A stretch of 64,000 nt of DNA from Adiantum capillus-veneris (Eukaryota > Streptophyta > Polypodiopsida > Polypodiales > Pteridaceae). Below the pieces are notes generated by a model. It saw only the letters and a list, made by a program, of their open reading frames with translations, ran no database searches and was not told the origin of the DNA. A program made the position numbers and the translations under genes. This document shows positions 34,979 to 45,717 of the stretch, piece by piece; positions within the stretch are counted from its first letter, which is position 1, and each line of letters starts with the position of its first letter. The stretch spans positions 58,785,120-58,849,119 of the forward strand of contig CM043956.1 in NCBI GenBank assembly GCA_014529385.2. Reading direction: 5' to 3'.

Positions 34979-35286
34979 ATGTCAAATAAATCGAGAAAAA
35001 TTCGTTCACGTGGGGGAAAACACGGAACTCAAAAGGGAGTCATTCATATACATGCGAGTTTCAATAACACTATCATTACCGTCACAGACGTCCGGGGACA
35101 GGTAATTATTTGGTCTTCCACCGGTGCCTATGGATTTAAGGGAACACGCAAAAGCACGCCATTTGCTGCGCAAGCTGCGGCTGAGAATGCAATTAAAGCA
35201 TCAGTGGATCGGGGTATGAAACAAGCAGAAGATATGATGAGCGGGCCCGGCCGGACCGGGGAGAGGCACCGCTTTGCGAGCTACCA
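34979..35286 (+). pseudogene. rps11: Plastid rps11 fragment in nuclear DNA (NUPT)
   Basis: Starting at ATG 34,979 the frame encodes the N-terminal ~88 residues of plastid ribosomal protein S11 (including [19 protein letters not shown] and [14 protein letters not shown]). After GPG the frame departs from S11: four extra bases (cgga, near 35,252) shift it, and plastid similarity resumes in another frame (ALRA-like) before ending near 35,286. S11 is about 130 residues, so the 3' third is missing. The frameshift and truncation, in a nuclear setting between PAT1 and LINEs, show a dead plastid insertion rather than a working gene; the high similarity suggests moderate or recent age. Confidence 0.92.
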
Positions 35287-35900
35287 TGCCAAAAAAAATC
35301 TGAATCAAACATGAAGAAAAGCACGCAACCAAGCACGATAGAAACAAGCATGCATAAAAGCACCCAATACAAGTACACGAAAGTGGCGATAGCTTTTTTC
35401 TGAGACTGTAACAAAAGTCAAATCTACTGCTCAAGTATAAGAGTACTCTGCTACATAAATTCTCTGCTACAGAATCACTGCTGATAATATTGAGCTACTC
35501 TGAATTCACTAATTTCACTATTGATAGGGGCACTGCTGGAATGCACTGTTGTAACAACATTTACAATAAAGGACAATGGCGTCGATCCTCTTGATGCCTT
35601 GATGAACTCCATGGCCTCGCCAGACTTCAAAAACCTTAAGCGATTTCCAAGAGCAAAGACCTTCTTTGTTGGAAGGTGGTTTCTAAACCTTCTACGTTTT
35701 AACTTTTCTTAGTGAAAAATGTAATTTCCAGGCAGGCAAGAAAAATAATGAAGATGGATACACATGACACCTACCAAAGAGTCGTCAATCTCTAGAGTAA
35801 TCCACATCGCTCTATCATGCACCAATGTACCATGGTCGCGTACACAATGTCACCAATGGGGTCCCACAAAATGCATACACCACTGCTAGAATATACTGCT
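35287..35900. other. No complete gene; possible DEAD-box helicase gene scrap
   Basis: Plus strand 35,575-35,650 encodes VDPLDALMNSMASPDF, which resembles a short conserved segment of plant PRP5/RH42-type DEAD-box helicases. The frame is only 63 codons, has no helicase motifs and no clear splice sites, so at most it is an exon scrap. Confidence 0.3.
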
Positions 35901-36582
35901 GGCCTATCCCAGTTTCCCAAATGTTGAGAATCGCAAGGTAACAATTTGCCACATCTAAGGTAACTGTCCATAGATAGCTTTTCCATACAATAGATATGCT
36001 TGCCTAGCTTTGGAGTCTTCTCAACAGCTTGCCTCATAGGGAGACACATCTTGTTGGTATGCACAGATGACATCATGGATTCAGCTACATGGATTTAGTA
36101 TGGGCAGACTACCCCCCTTCCAGTACTCACAGGTGCACCCTCCTTGTCCCTCACACGGACCGAGACTACTACCTCATTAGACAGGATTTGATTCAGCTAG
36201 ACACCAGGACTTGGACAGAGGCGACACTAGAGCTTGGCACAAAGACAGAGAGCATCTTCTCCAGCTAACAGAGGATGGATATGTGATCAGGCCTGCCTAT
36301 ATGGACACTCATTTATCCCATGGGATACGATGTGCTATTTGTCAGATAAGCACATCATCGCATCAGCTAGAGATTGAGACTGGCAGATTCAGGAGAATAC
36401 CAGCAGAGGCCAGGATTTGCTAGTTGTGTCATATAGAGCCAGAGACAGAGTTACATCACATATATCATTGACCTGCATACTATGAGATACGAGGCAGCTT
36501 TCATTGTCTATTCAGAGAGGAGAGGGCTTTGGACCACACTGGCTAAAGTCATGAGATATCAAGATCAAAGATGCCTCGGGTT
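35900..36582 (+). mobile_element. LINE-B relic, left half
   Basis: Matches the C-terminal part of LINE-B ORF2. The clearest stretch starts near 36,003 (ggagtcttctcaacag, then ggtatgcacagatgacatcatgg, tacccccct-tccagtactc), followed by YMDTHLSHGIRCAICQ, HQLEIETGRF and the zinc-binding end. The left boundary is uncertain. It is interrupted at 36,583 by LINE-A and resumes at 43,455. Confidence 0.85.
36569..36582. repeat. Target-site duplication of LINE-A, left copy
   Basis: agatgcctcgggtt occurs here and again at 43,454-43,467, directly after the poly(A) tail of LINE-A. Confidence 0.95.
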
Positions 36583-37040
36583 AGATAAGTAGTGGTCAGC
36601 TCGGTTGTGGTCTGAGCTCGCTGTTGCTGCCCGCTCCCTCCCCCTCGCCATCGCTGCTTCCCCCCCTCCTCCCCTTCGCTGCCCCCCACCCCAGCCCTCC
36701 GTAACCTCCTGCGCGCAAGCCCCTGGCCGGCCCCGCTGCACTCAATCCAGCCCGCTGCCCCTCCCCGTCGCCTGCACACTCACATACGCACCCCCTGCGC
36801 CCTGTCCTCCCTCCGCTGCTCGCTCAGCCTGCCCGCCCAGTCACCCCCACCCCCGTCGTTGCCCTGTCCGTCCGCCATCCTTTCGCCCACCTACCCGCAG
36901 TTTTTGTTTTTTTTTTTTGGCCCTTCGTCTCGCCTTTCCTGCTTGTCGAGCCTTGCCAATTACCTTGGCGTGTTTGGTCCAGCAGGAGCTTCCCCCTTCG
37001 TCTTCAATTTTTCGCCTCTTCTCCGCAGAAACAGACACAA
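36583..37040 (+). promoter_or_regulatory. 5' UTR / internal promoter region of LINE-A
   Basis: 458 bp, strongly C/T-rich on the plus strand (many CCC and CCTCC runs) up to the ORF1 ATG at 37,041. LINE promoters are internal and lie in this position; no specific element is identified. Confidence 0.6.
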
Positions 37041-38957
37041 ATGGAGGCTCACGCTCCGCCACAGAGGGACTCGCCTGAAGCCCCCTCGCCCGACCCCGCT
37101 GAGCCCACCATTCGACTTGCTCTTTCGCCGACAGAGCAAGCGAGCCTTGCCGCAGAGGTAGAGCGTTTGCAGGCGATTTCGGTCATCTGCAAGGTTCTCG
37201 GCACCCGACCTAGCAGAGGAGAGCTGCGAGACCTTCTCCAGGCCCGCCTTCTCGCAGAGGTGGGCAAGATCTTGGATGTCCAGATTCTCGAACGGGGGTA
37301 CTACCAGATCGAGTTCGAGACTTCCGAAATGGCCTCCAAGGTCATAGCTATGAGTCCACTGGCCATCCGAGCATCACGCGCCCACTTTCGACAATGGCGA
37401 CATGGTTTTGACCCGACTTCGAATGTGCTAGTAGAGGAGGCAGACATCCCCATCTCAGTCTGCTTTCCGGGTTTACGGAGGGAGTACCTTCCACTTCTCT
37501 CCAGGATTGGCTCCGCCATCGGGACCGTCCTGGAGACACCTCGTACAGCAGCATCAGTAGCTGCCAAGGCGGCTGGCATCCCTTCAGTTCGAGTTTTGGT
37601 CAAAGATACCCACACGCTCCCGAAGGTCATTCTTCTGCCTCGGGTGAGTGGGGGTTGGTTTAGACAGAGTGTGGAGTACTCGGGTCTCCCGAACCAGTGC
37701 TTCATTTGCAGACAGATGGGCCACCTAGCGAAGGCCTATCCACGGAGGAGGCCACGACCTACACCTTAGCCTCAGCCCCAGCTTGCCAAGGCTGGGCCGC
37801 AACCACAGCCAGCGGCACAACGCACAGATTCAGAGCCACCCTCTGAGCTTGGGGCTCCAGCGGAGGAGGGGTGGCAACAGGCCCGTGGCCGTCGACGCCA
37901 GGGGCCACAGCGACAGCCTGGCACTCAGAGTGGCCCTCAGGTGCCTACTCAGCAGCAGTGGGTTTCCACGGGGAACCGCTTTGGTCCTCTTGAGCAGGAG
38001 GAGCTCCCTACACCAGCCTCCACCTCCGCTTCACCCTCACCAGCCGCCCCACCTTAAGAGTTCCCCTCCTCCTCCTCATCCCCCCCCCCCCCCCCCGCCC
38101 TCTGCTCCCGTCCACTCCCCACCTCGCCCCCGTGTCTCTGTCGCCCCACCCCGCTTCTCTTCTCCTCCGCCCCCCCCCCCCAGCTCCTTCTCCCCCTCCT
38201 CCTGCTTCAGTACCACAGTCGACTCAGGAGACTGGTCCCTCGCCGGCGGCTAGGAGATCTCTTGGCAGCGCCTTTGCCACGAGTCGCCTAGCGAGAGAGG
38301 GTCAGCCCTTCTTGTGGCCCCCTCTGCAGATTCAGACATCTTCCCTTGCAGCTATCCCTCGGGGTCTGACGAGCATTGACCTCCGACGCCGCTGGGATTT
38401 CTTTGATTACGGGTTCACTCGCTTTCTCGGCGATCCCGCAGCAGACCACGAGGCAGCCTGCTTCAGGGTCCATGCTTTGTTCCTCGCCGCTAGGGGGACA
38501 GAGGCCTTGGACTCAGCAGTTGGTTTCTCCTTCCCCCTCTGTGGTAGGACCAAGACAGAGTGGTCCCTCGACTCAGTGGTGGGATGGTTGCATACACAGG
38601 TTCTCGAGCTCTCTCACCACATGGGAGAACTTGGAGTTACAGATTTGCTGCAGACTTTTGTGGCCACTCGCCAAGTTTGCGGTGACACCCCCAGACTCAA
38701 CAGGATGTAGGCACATTGTGGTGTACTTTTTTGCTGATACGCAGTGTTTGCCTTGCTATGTATACATTCATGAGAACTCCTGGACAGAGGAGGTTGCTTT
38801 ACGCACGGCTTGCTCTGCTTGGGCTTGGGCCAGGCACTCACTGCAGTCTCGCCTATCTAGAGGACGCTCGGATACGGATTACTCCCCATCCAAGCCAGCC
38901 TCGAAGATAGCCCGTCTTGCTGCTGCGGCAGCATCTGTTCTCTCTCGCTCTCCATGA
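37041..38957 (+). pseudogene. LINE-A ORF1 (RNA-binding protein), broken
   Basis: The first 242 codons (37,041-37,766) are open and end in a zinc-knuckle-like CFICRQMGHLAKAYP, preceded by a domain like the DUF4283 region usual in plant LINE ORF1 proteins. The knuckle's last position is Tyr where Cys is expected. An in-frame TAG follows at 37,767; the same frame then reads a Gln/Pro-rich linker with WVSTGNRFGPLEQEE to a stop near 38,056. Proline-rich low-complexity DNA follows, and further conserved-looking sequence continues in other frames (38,132-38,710, then to TGA at 38,955-38,957). ORF1 is thus split by at least one stop and two frame changes, probably linked to the poly-C tracts. The 38.3-38.95 kb part is an extra domain I do not recognise. 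Confidence 0.85.
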
Positions 38958-41900
38958 GGATCGTCTCGTGGAACGTGCAGGGACTAGGTGGGCCCCAGTT
39001 TCAGCGACAGTGGGGCCGATTGCGTCAGGAGCTTCAGCGTTGCCTTGTGGGAGGAGAGATTGATCTCCTTATGCTTCAGGAGCACCATTTGTCTGAGAAC
39101 CGCATTCGGCGATGTGGTCAGATTTTGCGTGGACGTTATTATACCTGTTGGTCAGCTGCTTTTGGACCTGGAGGCATCCAGGGAGGGGTATGTATGACTA
39201 TTGCGGACTCATTGCAGCAGGCCATTGTGGGCAGAGGGATTATTGTGCCAGGCAGGGCTCAGTGGATTACTATGCAGGTTCAGGGTGGCCTTGTGGGCTT
39301 CCTGAACATCTATGCGCCCAATGTGGCGAGTGCTCGTGCAGAGTTTTGGTCACAGATTGTTGAGTCTTTACCACAGGTTGACCATTGGTGTGTAGGAGGG
39401 GACTTCAACATGTTGGAGGACCCTTCTGACAGGATCGGAGGCAGCTATGCTACTGTGCATGGAGTCGAGTTAGCAGCTTGGGAGAGGTTGTGTGTGACTT
39501 TTAGGATCTCGGATACATGGCAGCACTCTAGCTTTGTGAGGCCTCCAGAGAGTCTTGCCTTCTCTAGATCGGACCGCAGAGTGGGAGGAGTGAATCTATC
39601 GCGGATAGATCGCTTCTACACTAGTGACCACTTCAGTAACCTGGGGGGATCAGTGGGCATCCTGGCAGGGACATCCTTCTCGGACCATGCACAAGTGATC
39701 CTCACAGTGGCAGACAGGTAGAGGAGTGGGAGCACGATGCTTCGCATCCCAGAGCGGGTCTTGTTGGACTCAGCACTCAGAGAGAGGGTAGAGGCTCTCT
39801 GGACAGAGGGCTTGGACAGCCAGGCTCTTCTTGCAGACAGAGTGGCCTTAGGCCTACCTCAGCTAAGCCACTTTTTTCTCCAGGAGTCTCTGGCTCGACG
39901 GGCTGCAGCGAGAGAGGAGGAGCAGCGTCTCAAACGAGGCATTGCTTCACTACAGAGGATGCAGGAGCACCATCCAGACAGTCCATGGTTGGAGGAGCAG
40001 TTACAGCAGGCTCGACAGGAGCTTGCTTGCACAGAGGAGAGGCGTCATGAGTTTGCCTTCCACCGACAGGCATCTCAGTGGACTCAGGTGGGTGACAGAG
40101 TTACAGGTGCTTTTTTTGAGACAATGGGACCTCGGCACTCACATGCCAAGGTCAATCAGTTGAGGAGACCCGATGGGTCAGTTGTTTGTGAGCCCAAGGA
40201 TATGCGTGCAGTTGCTACTGACTTTTACCGTGAGTTACTGTCGGCTGAGCCCCAGTCAGAGCGACAGGATGCATGCAAGGAGCAGCTTTGGGCACAGATG
40301 CCTTGTCTTGTGACTGAGGAGATGCGCCAGAGGCTAGAGATTCCTCTTCAGCTTGAGGAGCTGCACACGGCTCTTAGGGCCCTCCCTCGTGGTAGCTGTC
40401 CTTGTGAGGATGGGCTGACTCCTAGCTTCTTTTTGGAGTACTGGGACCTGCTTGGCCCAGATCTTTGTAGTGCCTTTCAGTACATTCTGCACACAGGAGT
40501 GATGCCGGATAGCATGAGTGAGGGCCTGATTTACCTTATTCCAAAGGAGGGTGGCTCCTTGGATGAGATTCGACAGTGGCGCCCCATCACCATCCTCAAC
40601 TCAGCCTACAAAATTCTTGCCAAGGCTCTGAGTTTGAGGATTCAACCACTTTTGGAGAGCCTTATACATGGGACTCAGACAGGTTTTGTCAAGGAACGCA
40701 GTATCCTTGACAACATCTTCACTTTCTGGGAGGCTTGTGCCCTGGCACGGCTCCGTGGGGAGGACCTTGTGATTCTTCTTCTCGATTTTGAGAAGGCATA
40801 CGACAGAGTCGACTGGGACTTTCTAGAGGGCACGCTCCGCAGGATGGGCTTCTCAGATACTTGGATCAGAGGGGTGTCAGCTTTGTACAGACAGGCTCAC
40901 AGTCAGGTGCTTTTGGCAGGAGGTAGAGGTGAGCGCTTCATGCTCACACGATCGGTCAGACAGGGTTTTCCTCTTGCCCCCTTTCTCTTTCTGTTCTATG
41001 CGGAGGCGATGAGCAGATTTTTGGTGTCACAGCAGGTTGGTCTGAGGGGCTTAGCACTCCCTATACGGGGAGATGAGCTTCTGGACGGTGAGTTTGCCGA
41101 CGACTCAGCCTTGTACTTAGAGGGCCAGGAGGCCAATCTACATAGATGTGAGCAGGCTTTGGAGACCTTCTGCTGTGCATCGGGCGCATTGATCAACTGG
41201 AGAAAGACAGTGGCTTTCTCGGTTGGCAGTGCTCCTGTGCCATATTGGATGCCAGGAGAGGGTTTCAGGTGGATTCCTCTAGGGACCGCAGTTCGGTACT
41301 TGGGCTGTCAGGTTGGTCTGGACTTGTCCCCCGAGCAGCAGATTGCTCCTCTTCTCCTGTCCATCAGGAGAAAGCTGTTACATTGGAGCTCAGCACGACT
41401 TTCGTTGGCTGGTAGAGTAGTAGTTGCCAACCAGGTGTTGTTGGCGACTATGTGGTACATCACTTCTTGCTCGATCTTCTCGAGTTCTTGTATCAGCCAG
41501 GTAGAGAGGCTGATCAGGAACTTCCTTTGGTCAAGTCGCGACACTCAAATTGCCCGAGCCAAGGTGGCTTGGTCGGTCATCACACTTCCTTGTTCTCAGG
41601 GAGGGCTTGGGATCATTGATCCTGCACAGCAGAGCAGAGCCCTTCTTGGGAAGTTTGTCGTCAGAGGACTTCTTCCAGGCGAGGAGCCCTGAAAGGAGTT
41701 CTTGCTGCAGAGGCTTCGTGCTAGGGTGCCTCAGTCAAGAGGCCCTTGGCAACCTTCGACTAGATGGATCTTTACAGAGTTGCGCCGAGTTGGTTTGAGC
41801 AGGAGACTGGAGGACCGATTCGCTGTGAGTTTGCTTTGATCTTGGGAACTCTTACGGCGTGGCCTAGAGCAGAGACAACCGACGTGTACAGAGGAGCGCC

Positions 41901-43306
41901 TACAGCAGCCCCTCGTCTGGAACCCCATGGTTAGCACTCAGAGAGGCCACTTGGTTGGGAGTCGGCCTCATGTTTCCTGGGGTCCCATGGCAGCAGGTCT
42001 AGCGCGCTCTCTAGGTGACTGGCTAGAGTTCACAGGTTTGTCAGAGGAGGTGCAGGCTGTTCAGCTACAGGGCATGAGAGGGGTGCAGAGCATGTGTCAG
42101 GACATCTCAGAGTCAGTTCCAGCTGAGTGGCTCACGCCTCTCGAGCCAGTAGCACCCCGGTGGATGGGAGCCTTCACACGATTGGAGGTTCTCATTTCAA
42201 TCACGGCTTGCTCAGAGACTGTCCCACCCCTGTTCTTCGAGCTTCAGGGTGGGGGACGATTACAACGAGTTGCAGTAGAGGCCCCGCAGGTAGCAGAGTG
42301 CTGTTTCCAGAGGATCCGAGTTGTGGGCATCTGTGGGAGGACTTGCGTCATAGACCCTGACCCAGCAGCTCTTGAGACTGGACAATGGAGGCTATGGGCT
42401 TGGGAGTGTTGTCCACTGGCACGAGTACAGTGGGATCCTGGTGAGTGGCTATGGAGGGACCCCTTCTCTTCTGCAGACCGCCCAGGAGTCCCCTTCTTTC
42501 AGTACACTGTTCGGCTTGGACGTCATATACTTGCAGCACAGAGAGAGGCCCGCCCCGCTGCAGCACGTCATTGGCAGGAGGAGGGCCTCACAGTCAAGTT
42601 CTTGGCAGCTTTTTGGCAGAGGCTGTGGGACTCCAGACAGCCGAGGCACGCCACTTTGTTTCAGTGGTTGGTTGCACACAGAGCCATAGCAGTAGGGAGC
42701 TGGCTTGTGCATAGTGGTCTCTCGGCCGCATGTGCAGCCTGTGACCAGTTGGTGGAGAGTCAGCGTCACTGTCTTTGGGACTGTCCCTCGGCCCAGCAGG
42801 TGTGGCTACGAGTTCTTCGGCTGATGCCTGCCCTCTCCACGGCTCGACAGTACACTTGGGGGGCAGCGGCTTGGTCCACCCTCACGGGCCCGGCACTTCA
42901 GTTTGAGCTATCTTCCACCAGCAGGATGATAGTGATGCAGGGGGGGCGACCTACACTCCAGCCTGCTACAGAGCTTACTCCACAGGTGTGGTGCAGTGAG
43001 AGAGAGGAGTGTTGGGAGCTCATCAGCGGCCTAGCTCTTTGGTTCATCTGGCGGGGCCGCTGTTTCCGCATCTTTGAGGCTCGCCCTGTGCCATCAGGAG
43101 AGACTGTTCGTGACTTTTGCCTAGAGCTGATCCATACTCTCAGAGGACAGCTTGAGGGACTACAGGGCAGCTCCGACCGCATGCGGGAGCGCCGCAAGGC
43201 TTACCTTCGACTCTGGCGCCCCGGGCCTTTCTACACTATAGTCCAGGGGGTGCTCAAATGGCACTACTATCCACCTGTGTGGCTCTTCCCTCCTCCCATC
43301 TCTTGA
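38954..43306 (+). pseudogene. LINE-A ORF2: endonuclease and reverse transcriptase, three nonsense codons
   Basis: One frame of 1,451 codons beginning MRIVSWNVQGLGG. Endonuclease: about 1-255 (SWNVQG, LMLQEHH, GDFNMLED, FSDHAQ). Reverse transcriptase: about 480-780, including LLDFEKAYDRVDW and the active-site FADD at 41,093-41,104. The C-terminal part has a zf-RVT zinc site (CAACDQLVESQRHCLWDCP). No RNase H is seen. In-frame stops are at 39,719 (TAG), 41,690 (TGA) and 41,837 (TGA), but the frame is otherwise conserved throughout. The ATG overlaps the last ORF1-frame stop as ATGA, which suggests termination-reinitiation for ORF2 translation in this family. Confidence 0.93.
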
Positions 43307-43441
43307 TTTGGCCTCATTGTATATATGCTGTTTTTTCATTGGGAGAGTCTCCCCATCATGCTTGTTGTAGCCCTCTCTCGCAGAGGTGGATGTAGCCCTA
43401 TGGGCAGTTTTCAATAACTAAAGGAAGGATCTTTTTCTCGG
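43307..43441 (+). other. LINE-A 3' UTR
   Basis: About 135 bp between the ORF2 stop and the A-run at 43,442-43,454; no further signals noted. Confidence 0.8.
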
Positions 43442-43453
43442 AAAAAAAAAAAA

Positions 43454-43467
43454 AGATGCCTCGGGTT
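43454..43467. repeat. Target-site duplication of LINE-A, right copy
   Basis: Identical to 36,569-36,582. Confidence 0.95.
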
Positions 43468-44035
43468 GTTTTTGCTAGAGCTGCGCAAACACAGAGAGAG
43501 TCTCTTGAGGAGATTACACAGTGGGAGACATTCACAGAGGGAGATCACTAACTTCTTTAGAGCAAAGACTCGGTAGTCAAATGAGCAAGCTTCATAGTAG
43601 ACTTCAGAGTCCACCTATACCAGAGGTATATTGACTAACAGAGGCATTAAGCTTGGGAGAGTTGGACGCCCAAGTCTACGAGGACCACCACGACATCGGC
43701 GGAAGCTCCATCACAGGACCAGGACAATTCTAGCACGACATGGGAGACGACTATTCTAGCACGACATGAGAGACGTCCAGTACGACTATTTACAAAGGTC
43801 CATTGACGATGTGCCACAGACTCGTGACATGATGCTCTTCAGCGATAGATGCAGTACATCCTTGGACAGTGCCCAACATCATCCTCGGACATTGATGTTC
43901 ATTTTAGCTTTTATTTTACTTTATGTTATTTTGTACCCAGACATTGTATTTAGATCCACCAAGATTGTATCGGTTTGGTCTCATAGGTCATTTTGGCGTT
44001 TTGAAGACGTTTAATATAACATTCCATTTCATTTC
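43455..44035 (+). mobile_element. LINE-B relic, right half, with 3' tail
   Basis: Continues the ORF2 C-terminus of 35,900-36,582 (tagagctgcgcaaacacagagagag) and ends with the family 3' tail: ttggtctcataggtcatttt, gaagacgttta, acattccatttcatttc. No TC run follows at this copy. Confidence 0.88.
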
Positions 44036-44715
44036 GAGGTTCAGAGCGAGGGTAGATTGCATTATGTCCTCTCAGAGCCACCAGAGATCTTAGAGTGCTG
44101 CTTCCAACGGATAGAGTGTTGGGCATTAGTACAAGATCGTGCGTGCTAGAACCGGACCCAGCCATCTTAGAGACAAGAGGCTGGAGACTGTGGGCTTGAG
44201 AGAGCCGCTGCCCCCTAGCCCGTGTTCACTGGGATCCTTGAGAGTGGTGTTGGCGAGATCCCTTCACTGCCATAAACCATCCTGGGATTCCCTTTTTTCG
44301 GTACACAGCGTGCCTGGGCCATTACATCCTGACTGCTCGACGTGAGATTTCTCCAGCAACAGTCGACCATTGGCAGAGGGAGGGCCTCTCACTTGAGTTC
44401 TTGACAGATTTTTGGGCACACCTATGGGACAGCCGACAGCCCAGGAGAGCCACGATGTTCCAGTGGCTGGTTGCTCACAAGGCCGCAGCAGTCGGCAGCT
44501 CGTTGGAGCAGTCAGCAGTGGCCACCTTCCAGCGTGCATAGCATGTGGTCACCATAGAGAGACAAAGCGGCATTGCCTATGGGACTGCCCCAAGCACAGC
44601 AGATATGTTTGCAGGTCCTTCATTTGAACTTTGTTCCCCTCACTAGGTATAGCTAGACAGTTTATTACCTGGGGCTCGGCAGCATCGTCCACCCTCACGG
44701 GCCCAGCACTTGTAG
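44036..44715 (+). mobile_element. LINE-A-type ORF2 C-terminal fragment
   Basis: Matches 42,240-42,900 of LINE-A by eye: the same order of ...CFQRI.., WAWE-like, WDP, FFQYT-like, FQWLVAH and HCLWDCP segments, ending in caccctcacgggcccagcac. It is frameshifted and diverged, an older relative than the full-length copy. It starts exactly where the LINE-B tail ends. Confidence 0.88.
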
Positions 44716-45305
44716 CGCAGATAGTGTGTCGTGCTCTCTACAGTGGGTGCTCCTCAGTGCAATGTGTGTGAAAATCTCACTCAAAACAGACTGAAAACAA
44801 GAAACAATAGACGACAACTGAGCTCACAGAGACACAACAACAACAGTAGACCACAACAAATGACTCGACTATCTCAAAGAACTGATACAGACTCTAGCGT
44901 GGCAGTACACTCAGCTCCAGCCCAGGACTACGTTGACCATATATCTAGAAGATGATCCGATGACCCAACAGCTGCTACCCATATGTATAATCATAAAGAG
45001 CCACCAACGGCTCATAAATGTCAGCCATCTAAATCTATCCCCAACTGATAACTGAGTGGTGATGACCTGGCCACTGGCCACGATGTCCACTAGACCACCG
45101 TCCGTATCCCCTGCCACGTGTCACTGCCCAGCCAAGAGAGCTCGTCCAGTCTGGTGTGAACCAGCCTCGGCTAACTATAACTTGTGTCCTCTGAAAGTGA
45201 CATTGTAGCCTGCTACAAATTGCCCGCCACAAGACCCCTCACCGTCTCGGTGAGAGGAAATACTGAAAAAACTTGAAAGAAAACCAATAGGTACCGCATC
45301 TGTAC
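44716..45305. other. No gene seen
   Basis: Short frames only. Where DGAT2 3' exons would be expected on the minus strand I see no acyltransferase motif. Confidence 0.5.
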
Positions 45306-45716
45306 GTCTTTCGTGAAGCAAGTGTGAGGCCCACTCCATGACCTTACATGCCTCAAAAGTGGGGTTAAAAACACTGCTTTGCTTGCAAACGCCTTAAGCC
45401 TTTGAATAGGCGAAAACCTAGTATGATTGCATAGTCCAAGAATCCCAATTGGCAAAACAGAATGAGGCTCCACTACAAAGAGATATGCTCGGTTTGGATC
45501 CAGCACATCTTTATCTTTGATAACCATAGTGAGAGGAAAATGACCCGGTCCATGCTTGCAAATGAACCTTGCAACACTTTCTGCATAACACTGTTCTCGA
45601 AAAGAGGGATGACCATAAGGTGGAGTAACACTGCAAATAAGATTAAGCTCCATCGTGATGGCAGAACGAAAAGCATTAACAACAACGGGATGGCAACCAG
45701 GTGAATGCTTGAAAGC
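45306..45716 (-). pseudogene. DGAT2-like acyltransferase, catalytic-region exon, frameshifted
   Basis: The minus strand encodes two consecutive pieces in different frames. The first is a hydrophobic segment (LMLFVLPSRWSLILFAV...VIPLFENS; about 45,716-45,600). Then, after a frame change near 45,595, comes YAESVARFICKHGPGHFPLT followed by YLFVVEPHSVLPIGILGLCNHTRF and LTPLLRHVRSW. EPHS in this context is the plant-type signature of DGAT2, the ER membrane enzyme that adds an acyl group to diacylglycerol to make triacylglycerol; the hydrophobic stretch corresponds to its membrane hairpin. The right-hand end stops at a candidate donor (GAC|GTACAG, 45,305). The frame change means this copy is a pseudogene unless it is a sequence error or hides an unrecognised tiny intron. 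Later catalytic exons are not found downstream. Confidence 0.82.
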
Positions 45717-45717
45717 C

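Larger units (their letters stand above)
36583..43453 (+). mobile_element. Full-length LINE-A (non-LTR retrotransposon)
   Basis: A 6.9-kb LINE with a 14-bp target duplication, a C-rich 5' UTR (36,583-37,040), ORF1 with a zinc knuckle, ORF2 with APE endonuclease, reverse transcriptase and zf-RVT, a short 3' UTR and a 3' poly(A) run. Full length plus a perfect duplication imply complete target-primed reverse transcription. It landed in the 3' part of a LINE-B relic, so it is younger. ORF1 is frameshifted and ORF2 carries three nonsense codons, so this copy is inactive though little decayed. Confidence 0.96.

Noticed and set aside
34979-35314. A functional nuclear rps11 gene
   Set aside because: A 4-bp insertion shifts the frame and the 3' third is missing; no transit peptide is encoded upstream.
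36605-37078. 157-codon Pro-rich plus-strand frame before LINE-A ORF1
   Set aside because: C-rich 5' UTR; low complexity and overlaps the true ORF1 start in another frame.
42449-43197. Minus-strand frames within LINE-A
   Set aside because: Antisense shadows of the ORF2 C-terminal region.
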